From: Candidatus Binatia bacterium
Lineage (GTDB): Bacteria > Desulfobacterota > Binatia > UBA9968
Reading direction: 5' to 3'
Assembly (NCBI GenBank): GCA_036504975.1
Contig: DASXUF010000030.1
Coordinates: 1-37,796, forward strand
Length of the DNA: 37,796 nucleotides
A program made the position numbers and the translations under genes. Position 1 is the stretch's first letter, and each line of letters starts with the position of its first letter. The notes below the pieces were generated by a model, which saw only the letters and a list, made by a program, of their open reading frames with translations, was not told where the DNA came from and searched no databases. Positions 16,303-24,804 of this stretch are shown here, piece by piece.

Positions 16303-16824
16303 ATGTGGCCGGATCGTTTGAGGGAGCTGAGTTTTTTGTCAGATCAAACTGAAAAAATCCCCATCGCTCTTGTTGTCAACGGCAGACGGCATCTCGCGAC
16401 GGTCGAGCCGCGTCGCTCGCTTGTGGATTTTTTGCGCCATGATCTCGGATTGGTCGGAACGCACGTCGGCTGCGAGCACGGCGTGTGCGGCGCTTGCACC
16501 GTGATGCTCAACGGCCGCACGGTGCGTTCCTGTTTGCTCTTTGCCGCCCAGGCCGACGGCGAAGAAGTTCTCACGATTGAAGGGCTCGGAACGGATGAGG
16601 CGCTTCATCCGCTGCAGCAGGCGTTTCAGCGGCACCACGCGCTCCAGTGCGGCTTTTGCACTCCCGGAATGATCCTGGCGGCGCTCGAGCTTCTGCGCGA
16701 CAACCCGGATCCGACGGACGAGGAAATACGCGCCGGCCTCGGCGGCAATCTCTGCATGTGCACGGGCTACGTCAATATCGTGCGCGCCGTGCGCGCCGCG
16801 GCGCGGGGCGAAAAGGTCAAATGA
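16303..16824 (+). CDS. Molybdenum hydroxylase 2Fe-2S (small) subunit, set 2
   Basis: A CoxS-type subunit of 173 residues if started at ATG 16303. The eight cluster cysteines are Cys57, 62, 65, 77 and Cys116, 119, 151, 153. The conserved domain begins at IPIALVVNG. A TTG at 16336 with GAGGGAG about ten bases before it is an attractive alternative start, giving 162 residues, which is closer to the set 1 subunit. It is very similar to that subunit (CEHGVCGACT, QCGFCTPG). Repeats separate it from both neighbours. Confidence 0.92.
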   Translation: MWPDRLRELSFLSDQTEKIPIALVVNGRRHLATVEPRRSLVDFLRHDLGLVGTHVGCEHGVCGACTVMLNGRTVRSCLLFAAQADGEEVLTIEGLGTDEALHPLQQAFQRHHALQCGFCTPGMILAALELLRDNPDPTDEEIRAGLGGNLCMCTGYVNIVRAVRAAARGEKVK

Positions 16825-16833
16825 TTTTTTTGA

Positions 16834-16999
16834 TCGCGCCAAGACGCCAAGAACGCAAAGGTCCGAATGGTTTCTTTCTTGGCACCCCCTTCGACTTCGC
16901 TCAGGACATGCTTTGCGCCTTTGTGCGAGTCCACTCCGATTTGGTTGCGGCGCAGCCGCGGCGTGGCCTTCGTGGTGAATAAGTCTTTTGTGAATTAAA
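16834..16999. repeat. Nested repeat D[F] followed by I-C tail
   Basis: A D palindrome has arms at 16834-16860 and 16911-16929. Its loop carries a family F fragment (CCCTTCGACTTCGCTCAGGA, 16887-16906). Module I and a C half follow (TTTGGTTGCGGC ... CTTCGTGGTGAATAAGTC). The tail up to about 16999 matches the tail at 33321-33346 (TAAGTCTTTTGT), so the repeat reaches almost to the start of the large subunit gene at 17008. Confidence 0.7.
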
Positions 17000-17007
17000 C
17001 GACTCAT

Positions 17008-19416
17008 ATGGAAACCAAATGGGTCGGGCGACCCCTGGAGCGCGTAGAGGACCGCGCGCTCCTGACCCAAGGGGGTCATTTCATCGATGATCTTGCGCTG
17101 CCCGGTCTCGCCCACGCGGCCTACGTCAGGAGTCCTCACGCCCGCGCCCTGATCCGTCACATCGACGTTCGCCGCGCGCTCGCGCATCCGGGAGTCTACG
17201 CGGTTATCACCGGCGAAGAGGTGGCCCAGCTCACACGGCCCCAGCGGGGCCGGGTGCCGCTTCCCAACTCCCCCAAGGTTTATGCTTTGGCCTATCAGCA
17301 GGCGCGCTACGTCGGCGAGCCCGTCGTGGGCATCGCGGCGGTCGACCGGGCCAGCGCGGAGGATGCGGCCGATCTCGTGCAGGTTGAATACGATCCTTTG
17401 CCTCCGGTTGTGGACCCCGAAGAGGCTCTCAAACCTGGCGCTCCTTTAGTATTCGAAGAGGTCGGTTCCAACGTTCTCTGGCACAACACGTTTCCTTACG
17501 GCGACGTCGAAGGCGCGTTCGCGCAAGCGGACGTTGTGGTCAAAGAGCGCGTCGCGATTCACCGGTATTGCTCCACGCCGCTGGAAACGTTCGGCGTCAT
17601 GGCGCGCTACGAAGCTGCGACGCAAACGTTCACCATCTGGGGCCATACGCAGCAGCCCGGCCAGGACCTCCATGTGCTCGCGGCCTCGTTCGGTATCTCG
17701 CCGGGTAATATTCGTCTGATCGTTCCGCCAATGGGCGGTTCGTTCGGCAATAAGGTGCGGCCGCTGTTTATCATTGCCGCCGCGCTGCTCGCGCGCAAGG
17801 CGGGCAGGCCGGTAAAGTGGATCGAAGATCGGCGCGAGAATCTTTTGGCGCTCGGCCATTCCGCGGACGGCATCATGGACATGACTGCGGCGGTCAAGTC
17901 CGACGGGACCGTCCTGGCCGTAAAATTTCGCAACGTTGAAAACGAGGGCGCCGGCATAGACTTCGCCGGACGGCATAACCTGCTCATGCTGAGCAACATC
18001 GTGAACTGTTACCGTTTCCGCGCGGTTTCTTACGAAGGCTATTCGGTTGTCACCAACCGCTGTCCGGTGGTCGCGAATCGCGGCATCGGCAAGCCCTTCA
18101 TGTGTTTTGCCGTGGAAAGAATGATGGACGCCGTGGCGCGGTCGCTGAAGCTCGACCGAACCGAAATCCGCTTTCGGAATTTCATCCAACCGGATGAATT
18201 TCCGTATGACACTCCCTCAGGCCAGACCTATGACAGCGGCGATTATCCGGAGATGTTGAGGAAGGCGCTCGCCGTTGCGGATTACGAGGGGCTGCGGCGC
18301 GAGCAAGCCAAGGGCAGGGAGAGCGGTCGCCTGCTCGGAATCGGCATCGCCACGGCCGTTGAGCCCGGCGGCTCGAACTTAAGCTACGGAATGCTGATCT
18401 CAGGTCCCGCCCAGCTTCTTAGCGGTCAGGGCGAGGCGGCGCGCGTGCGCTTGGAAACCGACGGCACGGCTTCGGTTTTCACCGGCGGTCTCGACTCCGG
18501 CCAGGGCCATGCCACCGCGCTCGCGCAGATTGTCGCCGACGAGCTGGGCTTGGACGCAAGCCAGATCCGCGTATCGACGACGTTCGACACCGCGAGTCAT
18601 CCCTATGTTTTGACTTCGGGAGTTTACTCCAACAAGTTCCATGGCCACGACACCGTCGCGGCGATCGGCGCCGCGCGCAAGGTGCGGGAAAAACTCTTAA
18701 AGCGCGCCGCCGTCCAACTCGAGGCCAGCGTCGAGGACCTGGAGCTCGGCGAGGGCCGTATTTGGGTCCGCGGCGCGCCGCAGAAGGGGCTGACCGTCGC
18801 CCAAGTGGCGAGCCGGGCTTACTGGAGCCTTGCGGACGAGCAGCCGGACGGAGAGCCCGGCCTCGAGGCCCTCCACTACTACAGCAACCCGCTGGCGAAG
18901 CGCCCGGATGAAAAGAACAGAGTCCGGGTGCAGCTCGGTTTTGCCAGCGCCGCTCACGTGGCGGTCGTAGAGGTAGATCCGGAAACGTTCGAGATCAAAG
19001 TGCTGCGCTACTTTGTCGTTCATGACTGCGGGCGCCAGATCAATCCGGCGATCGTCGAGGGGCAGGTCCATGGCGCCGCCGCCCACGGCATAGCTGCCGC
19101 GCTCCTGGAAGAATTTACCTACGACGAAAACGGCCAACTGCTCACGACCAGCTTTATGGATTATCTCAAGCCTACGGCGGCGGACCTGCCCGATATCGAA
19201 GGCGAGCGAATGGAAACGCCATCGCCTCTGACTCTGCTCGGAACGAAAGGAGTCGGCGAAGGAGGAGCGGTCGTGGCGCCGGCGGCGGTTGCCAGCGCCG
19301 TCGAAGATGCGCTGGCGCCGTTGGGAATTCACATCGCTCAGCTGCCGATTACCCCAAATCGATTGTGGGAGGTTGTCTCGAAACAACAAACGCGTTATGG
19401 ACGTGCAGAACCGTGA
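17008..19416 (+). CDS. Molybdenum hydroxylase large subunit L3 (set 2)
   Basis: An 802-residue molybdopterin-binding subunit. Family marks are VEDRALLTQGGHFIDDL and SPHARALIRHIDVR at the N-terminus, MGGSFGNK, DSGQGHATALAQIVADELG, and KGVGEGG with catalytic Glu751. Its active-site loop is CPVVANRGIGKPFMCFAVER, different from L1 and L2 and without the CSFR of CO dehydrogenase. It is more distant from L1 and L2 than they are from each other, so set 2 probably acts on a different substrate. No clear ribosome-binding site precedes the ATG; the upstream bases are repeat tail. Confidence 0.93.
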   Translation: METKWVGRPLERVEDRALLTQGGHFIDDLALPGLAHAAYVRSPHARALIRHIDVRRALAHPGVYAVITGEEVAQLTRPQRGRVPLPNSPKVYALAYQQARYVGEPVVGIAAVDRASAEDAADLVQVEYDPLPPVVDPEEALKPGAPLVFEEVGSNVLWHNTFPYGDVEGAFAQADVVVKERVAIHRYCSTPLETFGVMARYEAATQTFTIWGHTQQPGQDLHVLAASFGISPGNIRLIVPPMGGSFGNKVRPLFIIAAALLARKAGRPVKWIEDRRENLLALGHSADGIMDMTAAVKSDGTVLAVKFRNVENEGAGIDFAGRHNLLMLSNIVNCYRFRAVSYEGYSVVTNRCPVVANRGIGKPFMCFAVERMMDAVARSLKLDRTEIRFRNFIQPDEFPYDTPSGQTYDSGDYPEMLRKALAVADYEGLRREQAKGRESGRLLGIGIATAVEPGGSNLSYGMLISGPAQLLSGQGEAARVRLETDGTASVFTGGLDSGQGHATALAQIVADELGLDASQIRVSTTFDTASHPYVLTSGVYSNKFHGHDTVAAIGAARKVREKLLKRAAVQLEASVEDLELGEGRIWVRGAPQKGLTVAQVASRAYWSLADEQPDGEPGLEALHYYSNPLAKRPDEKNRVRVQLGFASAAHVAVVEVDPETFEIKVLRYFVVHDCGRQINPAIVEGQVHGAAAHGIAAALLEEFTYDENGQLLTTSFMDYLKPTAADLPDIEGERMETPSPLTLLGTKGVGEGGAVVAPAAVASAVEDALAPLGIHIAQLPITPNRLWEVVSKQQTRYGRAEP

Positions 19417-19454
19417 GAGTTAATCACATAAGTTCGACCGTACACAGCGGCGAC

Positions 19455-19540
19455 ATCCCCCTTTGAAAAAGGGGGATCGAGGGGGATTTGTTTTTCCGGC
19501 GCGATCGAAATCCCCCTAACCCCCTTTTCCAAAGGGGGCA
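19455..19540. repeat. Repeat family A doublet
   Basis: Hairpins of CCCCCTTTGAAAAAGGGGG near 19457-19475 and CCCCCTTTTCCAAAGGGGG near 19520-19538 sit between the L3 gene and the UbiD gene. The spacer differs from the copies at 16171 and 24689. Confidence 0.8.
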
Positions 19541-19599
19541 CCGGAACAAGATGTTCGAAAAAATTCTGAGACACCACGCCCGAGGAGGAGGCAATAAGT

Positions 19600-21063
19600 A
19601 TGGCGAGAACAATGGCCACGACAACGGACGCGTCGAGCGCGCCTTTCGGCTCCGACCTGCATAGTTTTTTGGCGCAGTACGAGCGGGCGTATCCCGATGA
19701 AGTGATTCACATCGAGGCGCCTCTCAGCGCGGAGTGGGAGATCACCGCGCTGGCCATGAAGCTGGAGAAAGCGCAGCGCTTCCCGGTTCTCGTCTGTCAC
19801 AACGTCATCGTCGACGGCAAGCGCGCCGAGATGCCGCTGGTGACTTTTTTGATGGCCGGCCGCCAGCGCCTGGCTCGAGCCCTGGGAGCGGACGTGCGCA
19901 AGGCCGGGCTGGCCTGCTACGAGCGCGTCCAGGCGCGGCAGAAACCGATTACTGTATCGCGCGACGAGGCGCCGGTGAAACAGGTGGTGGAGAAAGGATC
20001 CGAGATCGATGTGCGCCGCTTTCCCGCCCCGCGCCATCACCGTATGGACCCCGGCCGCTACGTCACGGAAGGCCACTTTCTTACTTTCAACCGCAACACG
20101 GGTCGGGACAACTCCGCTATGCAGCGCGGCTGGTTGGCGGGCCGAGACGAGATTCGGGTGTGGCTCGCGCCCAACTCACACAACGCGCACAATCTGCGTT
20201 ATTGCGAGGAAGCGGGAGAGGACACGCCGGCGGCTTACTGGGTCGGGCATCACCCGCTGGTGCTCTTGGGCGCTCAAACGCATGTCGGACCGGATGAGAG
20301 TCACTATGAGGCGGCGGGCGGGACTTTCGGCGCGCCGATGCGCCTGGTTCCATCGGAGACTCTGGGAGAAAAATTCTTAGTGCCGGCGGACGCGGAGGTG
20401 ATTATCGAAGGCTATATGCCCAAAGGTCAGCGCAAGCCCGAGGGACCTTTTGGCGAATACACCCGCCATGTGGGACCGCAGCGCTGGTGTCCTCTGTTGA
20501 AGGTGACGGCGGTGACTTATCGGAAGGATGCTTATTGGGACGACGTGATGGTCGGTCACACGCATTGGCTCATCAGCTTGACCAAGGAGGGCGAAGTGTT
20601 CCGCGCGGTGCAGCAGGCCGTGCCCGGAGTCAAAGCGGTGCACGTGCCGATGTCGGGTTGCGGCGTTATGCATGTATACATTCAGATGCGCAAGACCGTG
20701 GAAGGACAGGGCAAGACCGCGGCCGTAGCGGCGTTGTCTTCGTATATCGGTCTCAAGCATGCGTTCGTATTCGACGAGGACGTCGACATCTTCGATGAGC
20801 GGGAAGTGCTTATGGCGTTGGCGACTCGCTTTCAGGCGGATCGCGGCTTGGTGACGTTGCCGGGAGTGACCGGATCGCCGCTCGATCCCAGCGCTCCCGA
20901 GCGGGACATAACGTGCAAGGCCGGCTTCGACTGCACCAAACCGTTGGGCAAGCCTTTCGCCGAGCGGCTGGCGCTCTCGGATGAAGTGCTGGCGCGCATC
21001 GATCCTTTGAAGATCATCGGCGAAAAGCGTTGGGGACAGATCCCGGTGGAACCATGGGGATGA
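19600..21063 (+). CDS. UbiD family decarboxylase 1
   Basis: A 487-residue prenylated-FMN-dependent decarboxylase of the UbiD/Fdc1 family. The catalytic glutamate pair is in PEGPFGEYT (Glu281 and Glu286), and the prenyl-FMN/metal segment includes DVRRFPAPRHH and GRYVTEGHFLTFN. Family members remove or add a carboxylate on aromatic, heteroaromatic or alkenoic acids. A strong ribosome-binding site (GAGGAGGAGG ending at 19591) supports the ATG at 19600. It follows set 2 of the molybdenum hydroxylase and is followed within 36 bases by a dehydrogenase. No UbiX prenyltransferase is encoded here, so the cofactor must come from elsewhere. Confidence 0.92.
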   Translation: MARTMATTTDASSAPFGSDLHSFLAQYERAYPDEVIHIEAPLSAEWEITALAMKLEKAQRFPVLVCHNVIVDGKRAEMPLVTFLMAGRQRLARALGADVRKAGLACYERVQARQKPITVSRDEAPVKQVVEKGSEIDVRRFPAPRHHRMDPGRYVTEGHFLTFNRNTGRDNSAMQRGWLAGRDEIRVWLAPNSHNAHNLRYCEEAGEDTPAAYWVGHHPLVLLGAQTHVGPDESHYEAAGGTFGAPMRLVPSETLGEKFLVPADAEVIIEGYMPKGQRKPEGPFGEYTRHVGPQRWCPLLKVTAVTYRKDAYWDDVMVGHTHWLISLTKEGEVFRAVQQAVPGVKAVHVPMSGCGVMHVYIQMRKTVEGQGKTAAVAALSSYIGLKHAFVFDEDVDIFDEREVLMALATRFQADRGLVTLPGVTGSPLDPSAPERDITCKAGFDCTKPLGKPFAERLALSDEVLARIDPLKIIGEKRWGQIPVEPWG

Positions 21064-21099
21064 GGGGGTTACACCAATCTCTGATTAGGAGGAGCGAAG

Positions 21100-22239
21100 A
21101 TGCAAGGCACAATGAAAGCGGCACGCATCTACGGCTTTGAAAAAACCAGCAAGTCGCGCGATCTGCTGCGCGTCGATGAGGTGCCGATTCCCGATATCGA
21201 GTCCGGCGAGGTGCTGATCCGCGTGTTACGCGCCGGCCTCAACCATGGCGATTTGCACATGCGTGAGGACGCCGTTCAGTATACGTCCGAGGTCCCGACC
21301 ATACCTTACCTCCCGATGATCATCGGACATGACGGACTGGGCGAAGTGGTCGAGGTGGGCCCGGACGTGAGCAACGTGCGGGTGGGCGACCGGGTCGTAG
21401 TCATGTGTTCCATCACGTGCGGCTTCTGCAAATTTTGCCGCTCCGATCGCCAGCATCTTTGTCTCTCGCACCGCGTCATGGGATTTATCGCCAAGTGGGG
21501 CGAGGCGGCCTCGAAACGAATACTGCGCTACAAAGAGGGCCTTTGGGCGGAATATTGCCGCGTGCCCGCCACCAACGTCGTCCCGCTTCGGCCGCAAGAC
21601 GACATCAACGAGATGTGCAAGGTCTCACAAATGACCGTCGGGTATCGCGCTCTCAAACGGGCGCGCCTGCACAGCGGCGAGACCGTCATCGTCAACAGCG
21701 CTTCGGGCATCACGGGAATCGGCACCGTGCTGTCCGCGCTGGCCATGGGGGCGGCGCGCGTGATCGCGGTCGCCCGCAACCCGGTGAGGCTCGAACGAAT
21801 TCGCGCCATCGATCCGAAGCGGGTGTCGACGGTCGCCCTGGCCAAAGGCGAATCGATCACGAAAACGGTAAAAGAGCTGACCGGCGGTCAAGGAGCGAGC
21901 GTGCTCGCCGATCTATCGCCGGCGGGAGTGCAGACCTTGGTCGAATGCATCCGCAACCTCGAGGGCGGCGGCCGTGTAGCGCTGATCGGCGCCAACCCCG
22001 AACCGCTCAACCTTCCCGTGAGGTATCTGATGATTCGGTCCATCGAGGTTTGCAGCGTGACCGGCCGCCATTACATAGATTTTCCGGAGCTGCTGGAGCT
22101 GGCGCGCCGCGGAGTCATCGATACGCGCCACGTCACCACGCGCTATTTTCCGGTAGAGGCGGTGAACGAGGCCATCGACTACATTGAAAAGCGCGGCGAT
22201 GATGAGCCGCTCTGGCCCATGTACTCTGCGGATAAGTAG
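21100..22239 (+). CDS. Medium-chain zinc-binding dehydrogenase
   Basis: A 379-residue MDR-family oxidoreductase. The structural zinc cysteines are present (Cys107, 110, 113 and 121 in CGFCKFCRSDRQHLC). At the catalytic zinc site, where alcohol dehydrogenases have Cys, the sequence reads GLNHGDLH (Asn48), and the GHE motif is GHD. It may therefore lack catalytic zinc and act as a quinone- or enoyl-type reductase. The Rossmann part has SASGITGIGTVLSALAMGAARVIAV. AGGAGG lies about seven bases before the ATG. It probably shares a transcript with UbiD 1. Confidence 0.88.
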   Translation: MQGTMKAARIYGFEKTSKSRDLLRVDEVPIPDIESGEVLIRVLRAGLNHGDLHMREDAVQYTSEVPTIPYLPMIIGHDGLGEVVEVGPDVSNVRVGDRVVVMCSITCGFCKFCRSDRQHLCLSHRVMGFIAKWGEAASKRILRYKEGLWAEYCRVPATNVVPLRPQDDINEMCKVSQMTVGYRALKRARLHSGETVIVNSASGITGIGTVLSALAMGAARVIAVARNPVRLERIRAIDPKRVSTVALAKGESITKTVKELTGGQGASVLADLSPAGVQTLVECIRNLEGGGRVALIGANPEPLNLPVRYLMIRSIEVCSVTGRHYIDFPELLELARRGVIDTRHVTTRYFPVEAVNEAIDYIEKRGDDEPLWPMYSADK

Positions 22240-22248
22240 ATTATGAAT

Positions 22249-22359
22249 AGCGGGCTGCTGAAAAACACTTCGATCACCCTTCGACAGGCTCAGGGTGAAC
22301 GGAAGGTGTTTGCAAACGATAGGGCTTTTTCCGTTCGTGCTGAGCTTGTCGAAGCATGA
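22249..22359. repeat. Repeat G half with family F pair
   Basis: A G arm at 22249-22269 (GGGCTGCTGAAAAACAC) is followed by two inverted F units at 22274-22302 and 22330-22359 (CCTTCGACAGGCTCAG / CTGAGCTTGTCGAAG). The matching right-hand G arm is missing. The complete version is at 30447-30584. Confidence 0.75.
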
Positions 22360-22389
22360 ATCCTAATTTTCGGTGCTAGAGGAGCAATC

Positions 22390-23484
22390 GTGAGACGACA
22401 GCTGTTTATAATTATCCTCACGGCGATGTTGTTGCCCTCGCTTGCCGGTGAGGCGAATGCCGGAGTCGCATGGCAGGAAGAATGGGAGCGCATTCTCCAG
22501 GCGGCGAAAAAGGAAGGCAAGCTGGCGATGATCGGGCCGCCTGGGGCGGACCGGCGCGATGCGCTCACCGAAACGTTTCAGAAGAAGTTTGGGATCAGCA
22601 TTGAATACCAAGCCGACCCGGGCGCCGGTCTTTCGCCGCGGCTGAACGCCGAGCGTAAGGCCGAACGGTATCTGTGGGACGTCGTGGTCGTGGGCACCAC
22701 CACCGGTCTGGAGGTCCTGGTCGCTGGGCGGGTTTTGGATCCGCTCGAACCGGCTCTCATCTTGCCCGAAGTCAAAGACTTAAAACTTTGGCGCGGCGGG
22801 GCCCTGGAATTTCTCGACCCGGGGCGACAGCTTCTGGTGATGACCCCGTTTCAGCGCGGAACGCTTTTTCTCAATACCAACTCGGCCAACGCAAAGGAGT
22901 TCAAGTCTTATAAAGATCTTCTCGATCCTAAATGGAAGGGAAAAATCGTCGGCGACGATCCGCGCAAGTCAGGTCCAGGCCAGGCGACGTTTACCTTTTT
23001 TTATTTACATCCGGAGCTCGGGCCCGAGTTTATCCGGTCTCTCGGCGGCCAAGGGATTACCTTTCTCAAGGATTACGCCCAGGAAGTGAACATGGTCGGC
23101 CAGGGGCGCTTTCCGGTGGGCGTCGGTCTTTCCGACAGCCTCGCCGAAGAGCGAGCGAAACAGGGAGTGCCGATCGGCATTGTGGATCCTCGGCAGCTCA
23201 AGGAAGGCTCGGACATGAGTCCGGCATCCGGCGGCCTGTCGCTTTTCAATCGGGCGCCGCACCCCAACGCAAGCAAGATCTATATTAACTGGCTCCTCTC
23301 GAAAGAGGGCCAAACTATTTACGCGCGGGCCACGGGCTACATCAGCAACCGGCTCGACGTGTCCACCGATCACGCGGCTCCGTGGAGGGTGCCGCAAGCC
23401 GGATCGGTCAAAACGTACACGCAGGAAGCTATGGACGTGAAGAAGAAACTCTTGCCGTTGCTGTTTGAGATTTTCGGACAGTAG
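22390..23484 (+). CDS. Extracellular solute-binding protein (ferric/polyamine-type fold), copy 1
   Basis: A 364-residue periplasmic binding protein of the type used by iron, thiamine and polyamine ABC importers (SBP_bac_6/8-like). A signal peptide ends near GEANA. The mature part begins WERILQAAKKEGKLAMIGP, then DVVVVGTTTGLEVL, SYKDLLDPKWKGKIVGDDP and NRAPHPNASKIYINWLLSKE, a conserved hinge and C-terminal pattern. It starts at GTG 22390 with AGAGGAG upstream. It is closely similar to the gene at 26394. No permease or ATPase is adjacent. The surrounding enzymes suggest an organic acid ligand rather than iron, but this is inference. Confidence 0.88.
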   Translation: MRRQLFIIILTAMLLPSLAGEANAGVAWQEEWERILQAAKKEGKLAMIGPPGADRRDALTETFQKKFGISIEYQADPGAGLSPRLNAERKAERYLWDVVVVGTTTGLEVLVAGRVLDPLEPALILPEVKDLKLWRGGALEFLDPGRQLLVMTPFQRGTLFLNTNSANAKEFKSYKDLLDPKWKGKIVGDDPRKSGPGQATFTFFYLHPELGPEFIRSLGGQGITFLKDYAQEVNMVGQGRFPVGVGLSDSLAEERAKQGVPIGIVDPRQLKEGSDMSPASGGLSLFNRAPHPNASKIYINWLLSKEGQTIYARATGYISNRLDVSTDHAAPWRVPQAGSVKTYTQEAMDVKKKLLPLLFEIFGQ

Positions 23485-23516
23485 GACCGAAAGAATTCAG
23501 GCTCATGGATGCGCGC

Positions 23517-23602
23517 AAATTCCCCCTAGCCCCTCTTTTTCAAAGAGGGGTAATGCTGAAACGATTTCCCCCTTTGTAAAAGGGGGATAAAGGGGGATTT
23601 TA
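23517..23602. repeat. Repeat family A doublet
   Basis: CCCCTCTTTTTCAAAGAGGGG near 23530-23550 and CCCCCTTTGTAAAAGGGGG near 23568-23586 with a short spacer. It lies between the solute-binding protein and the bicupin gene. Confidence 0.8.
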
Positions 23603-23654
23603 GTCCGGGGACGACAAAACCAAGATTAATAGGTAAGAGCACGGGAGTGGAACC

Positions 23655-24674
23655 TTGGTAGAGAAGATAGAAAAAACGAACCCTGCGGAGAACCCGCTGG
23701 AGGCCTTTGATCGCGAGATCGAGCAATACGCTCTGCAAGGCCATTGGAAGATGGAGCTGCCGGCGAATATGGAGCCGCGCTCGAGACTCAAGCCGATGCA
23801 CTGGCGATGGAGTCTCGTTCGCGAGCAGTTGATGCGCGCCGGGAAGCTGATCGGAGTGAACGAAGCCGGACGCCGCACGATCCAGCTCCTGAACCCCGGC
23901 CTCTATCCTTTGAAGAGCACGACGCACACCTTGCAGATGTCGATCCAGTTGGTGCTGCCCGGAGAAGTCGCCACCGCGCACCGGCACACGATGGCCGCGA
24001 TACGCTTCGTGGTGGAAGGAGGCGGCACGTTTACGACCGTGAACGGCGACAGCTTTCTGATGGAGCCGGGCGACCTGATTCTTACTCCCAACTGGACTTG
24101 GCACGACCACATCAACTCATCGGATGCTCCCATTATATGGATCGATGGGTTGGATGTGCCGTTCTCGCGGGCGATGGACACGATGTTCATCGAGGAGTAC
24201 TCAGAACCGCGCCAGGCCGTGCAGCGGGTTCTCAAAACTTCCGAAGACAGCGCCCTGACGGCGCACGGCTCTCCCTGGTACTTCAAGTGGCGCGACGCCG
24301 AACGCACGCTCAGGCAAATGTTGGAGCGCTCGCCGGAGACGAACGACAGTCTCATTATGGATTATAAAAGCAGAGACGGCGGACCCACCTTGCCGACGGT
24401 CGGCTGCGGCGCGCAGATGCTCACCGGCGGCGAAAAAACAAAAGCGCGCCGCCAAATGTCCTGCGCCATTTACCACGTCGTCGGCGGCCGCGGGAAGACG
24501 CTGATCAATGACGTCGTCGTCGAATGGGCGAAGGGAGATTTCTTCGTCGTCCCGAACTGGAGCTGGCACCGGCATGAAAACGGCTCGAGCGACGAGGAGG
24601 CGTTCTTGTTTTTTTTATCCGATCGTCCGTTGCTCGAGCCCTTTGGATTGTACCGCGAGGAGCAGCACCGCTGA
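23655..24674 (+). CDS. Gentisate 1,2-dioxygenase-like bicupin
   Basis: A 339-residue protein with two cupin domains, resembling gentisate and 1-hydroxy-2-naphthoate dioxygenases. The first cupin has the metal-binding His109 and His111 (TAHRHT) and His150 (WTWHDH), as in the Fe(II) site of gentisate dioxygenase. The second has PNWSWHRHENG (His305, His307) but no obvious first HxH motif. WKMELPANMEPRSRLKPMHW near the N-terminus is also family-like. Start is TTG at 23655, with GGAG seven bases before it; no earlier ATG fits. It stands between a solute-binding protein and a UbiD decarboxylase, so it may open the ring of the decarboxylation product or of a hydroxylated acid. Confidence 0.88.
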   Translation: MVEKIEKTNPAENPLEAFDREIEQYALQGHWKMELPANMEPRSRLKPMHWRWSLVREQLMRAGKLIGVNEAGRRTIQLLNPGLYPLKSTTHTLQMSIQLVLPGEVATAHRHTMAAIRFVVEGGGTFTTVNGDSFLMEPGDLILTPNWTWHDHINSSDAPIIWIDGLDVPFSRAMDTMFIEEYSEPRQAVQRVLKTSEDSALTAHGSPWYFKWRDAERTLRQMLERSPETNDSLIMDYKSRDGGPTLPTVGCGAQMLTGGEKTKARRQMSCAIYHVVGGRGKTLINDVVVEWAKGDFFVVPNWSWHRHENGSSDEEAFLFFLSDRPLLEPFGLYREEQHR

Positions 24675-24688
24675 GCCGCAACCATGCT

Positions 24689-24800
24689 CAAATCTCCCCT
24701 GGCCCCTCTTTTTCAAAGAGGGGTATGCTATGGGACGCGAGGAATTAGGAGCTGCGTTTAAAGATTCCCCCTTTGAAAAAGGGGGACAAAGGGGGATTTC
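24689..24800. repeat. Repeat family A doublet with conserved spacer
   Basis: Hairpins CCCCTCTTTTTCAAAGAGGGG and CCCCCTTTGAAAAAGGGGG flank a spacer with GAGGAATTAGGA, as at 16171-16285. The terminal GGGGGA near 24791-24796 is in Shine-Dalgarno position for the ATG at 24805. Confidence 0.8.
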
Positions 24801-24804
24801 TTGC

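Noticed and set aside
8202-19416. Aerobic CO dehydrogenase operons (CoxMSL with CoxG)
   Set aside because: Subunit layout and a CoxG-like gene fit, but none of the three large subunits has the CSFR active-site signature of Mo-Cu CO dehydrogenase.
6661-19416. Furoyl-CoA (Hmf-type) pathway, because a UbiD enzyme and a three-subunit molybdenum hydroxylase occur together
   Set aside because: No furoyl-CoA ligase or the other Hmf genes are present, and the hydroxylases cannot be assigned to that substrate from sequence.
24508-24804. N-terminal extension of UbiD 2 upstream of 24805
   Set aside because: It overlaps the end of the bicupin gene in another frame and then runs through a family A repeat; the conserved UbiD start is at 24805.
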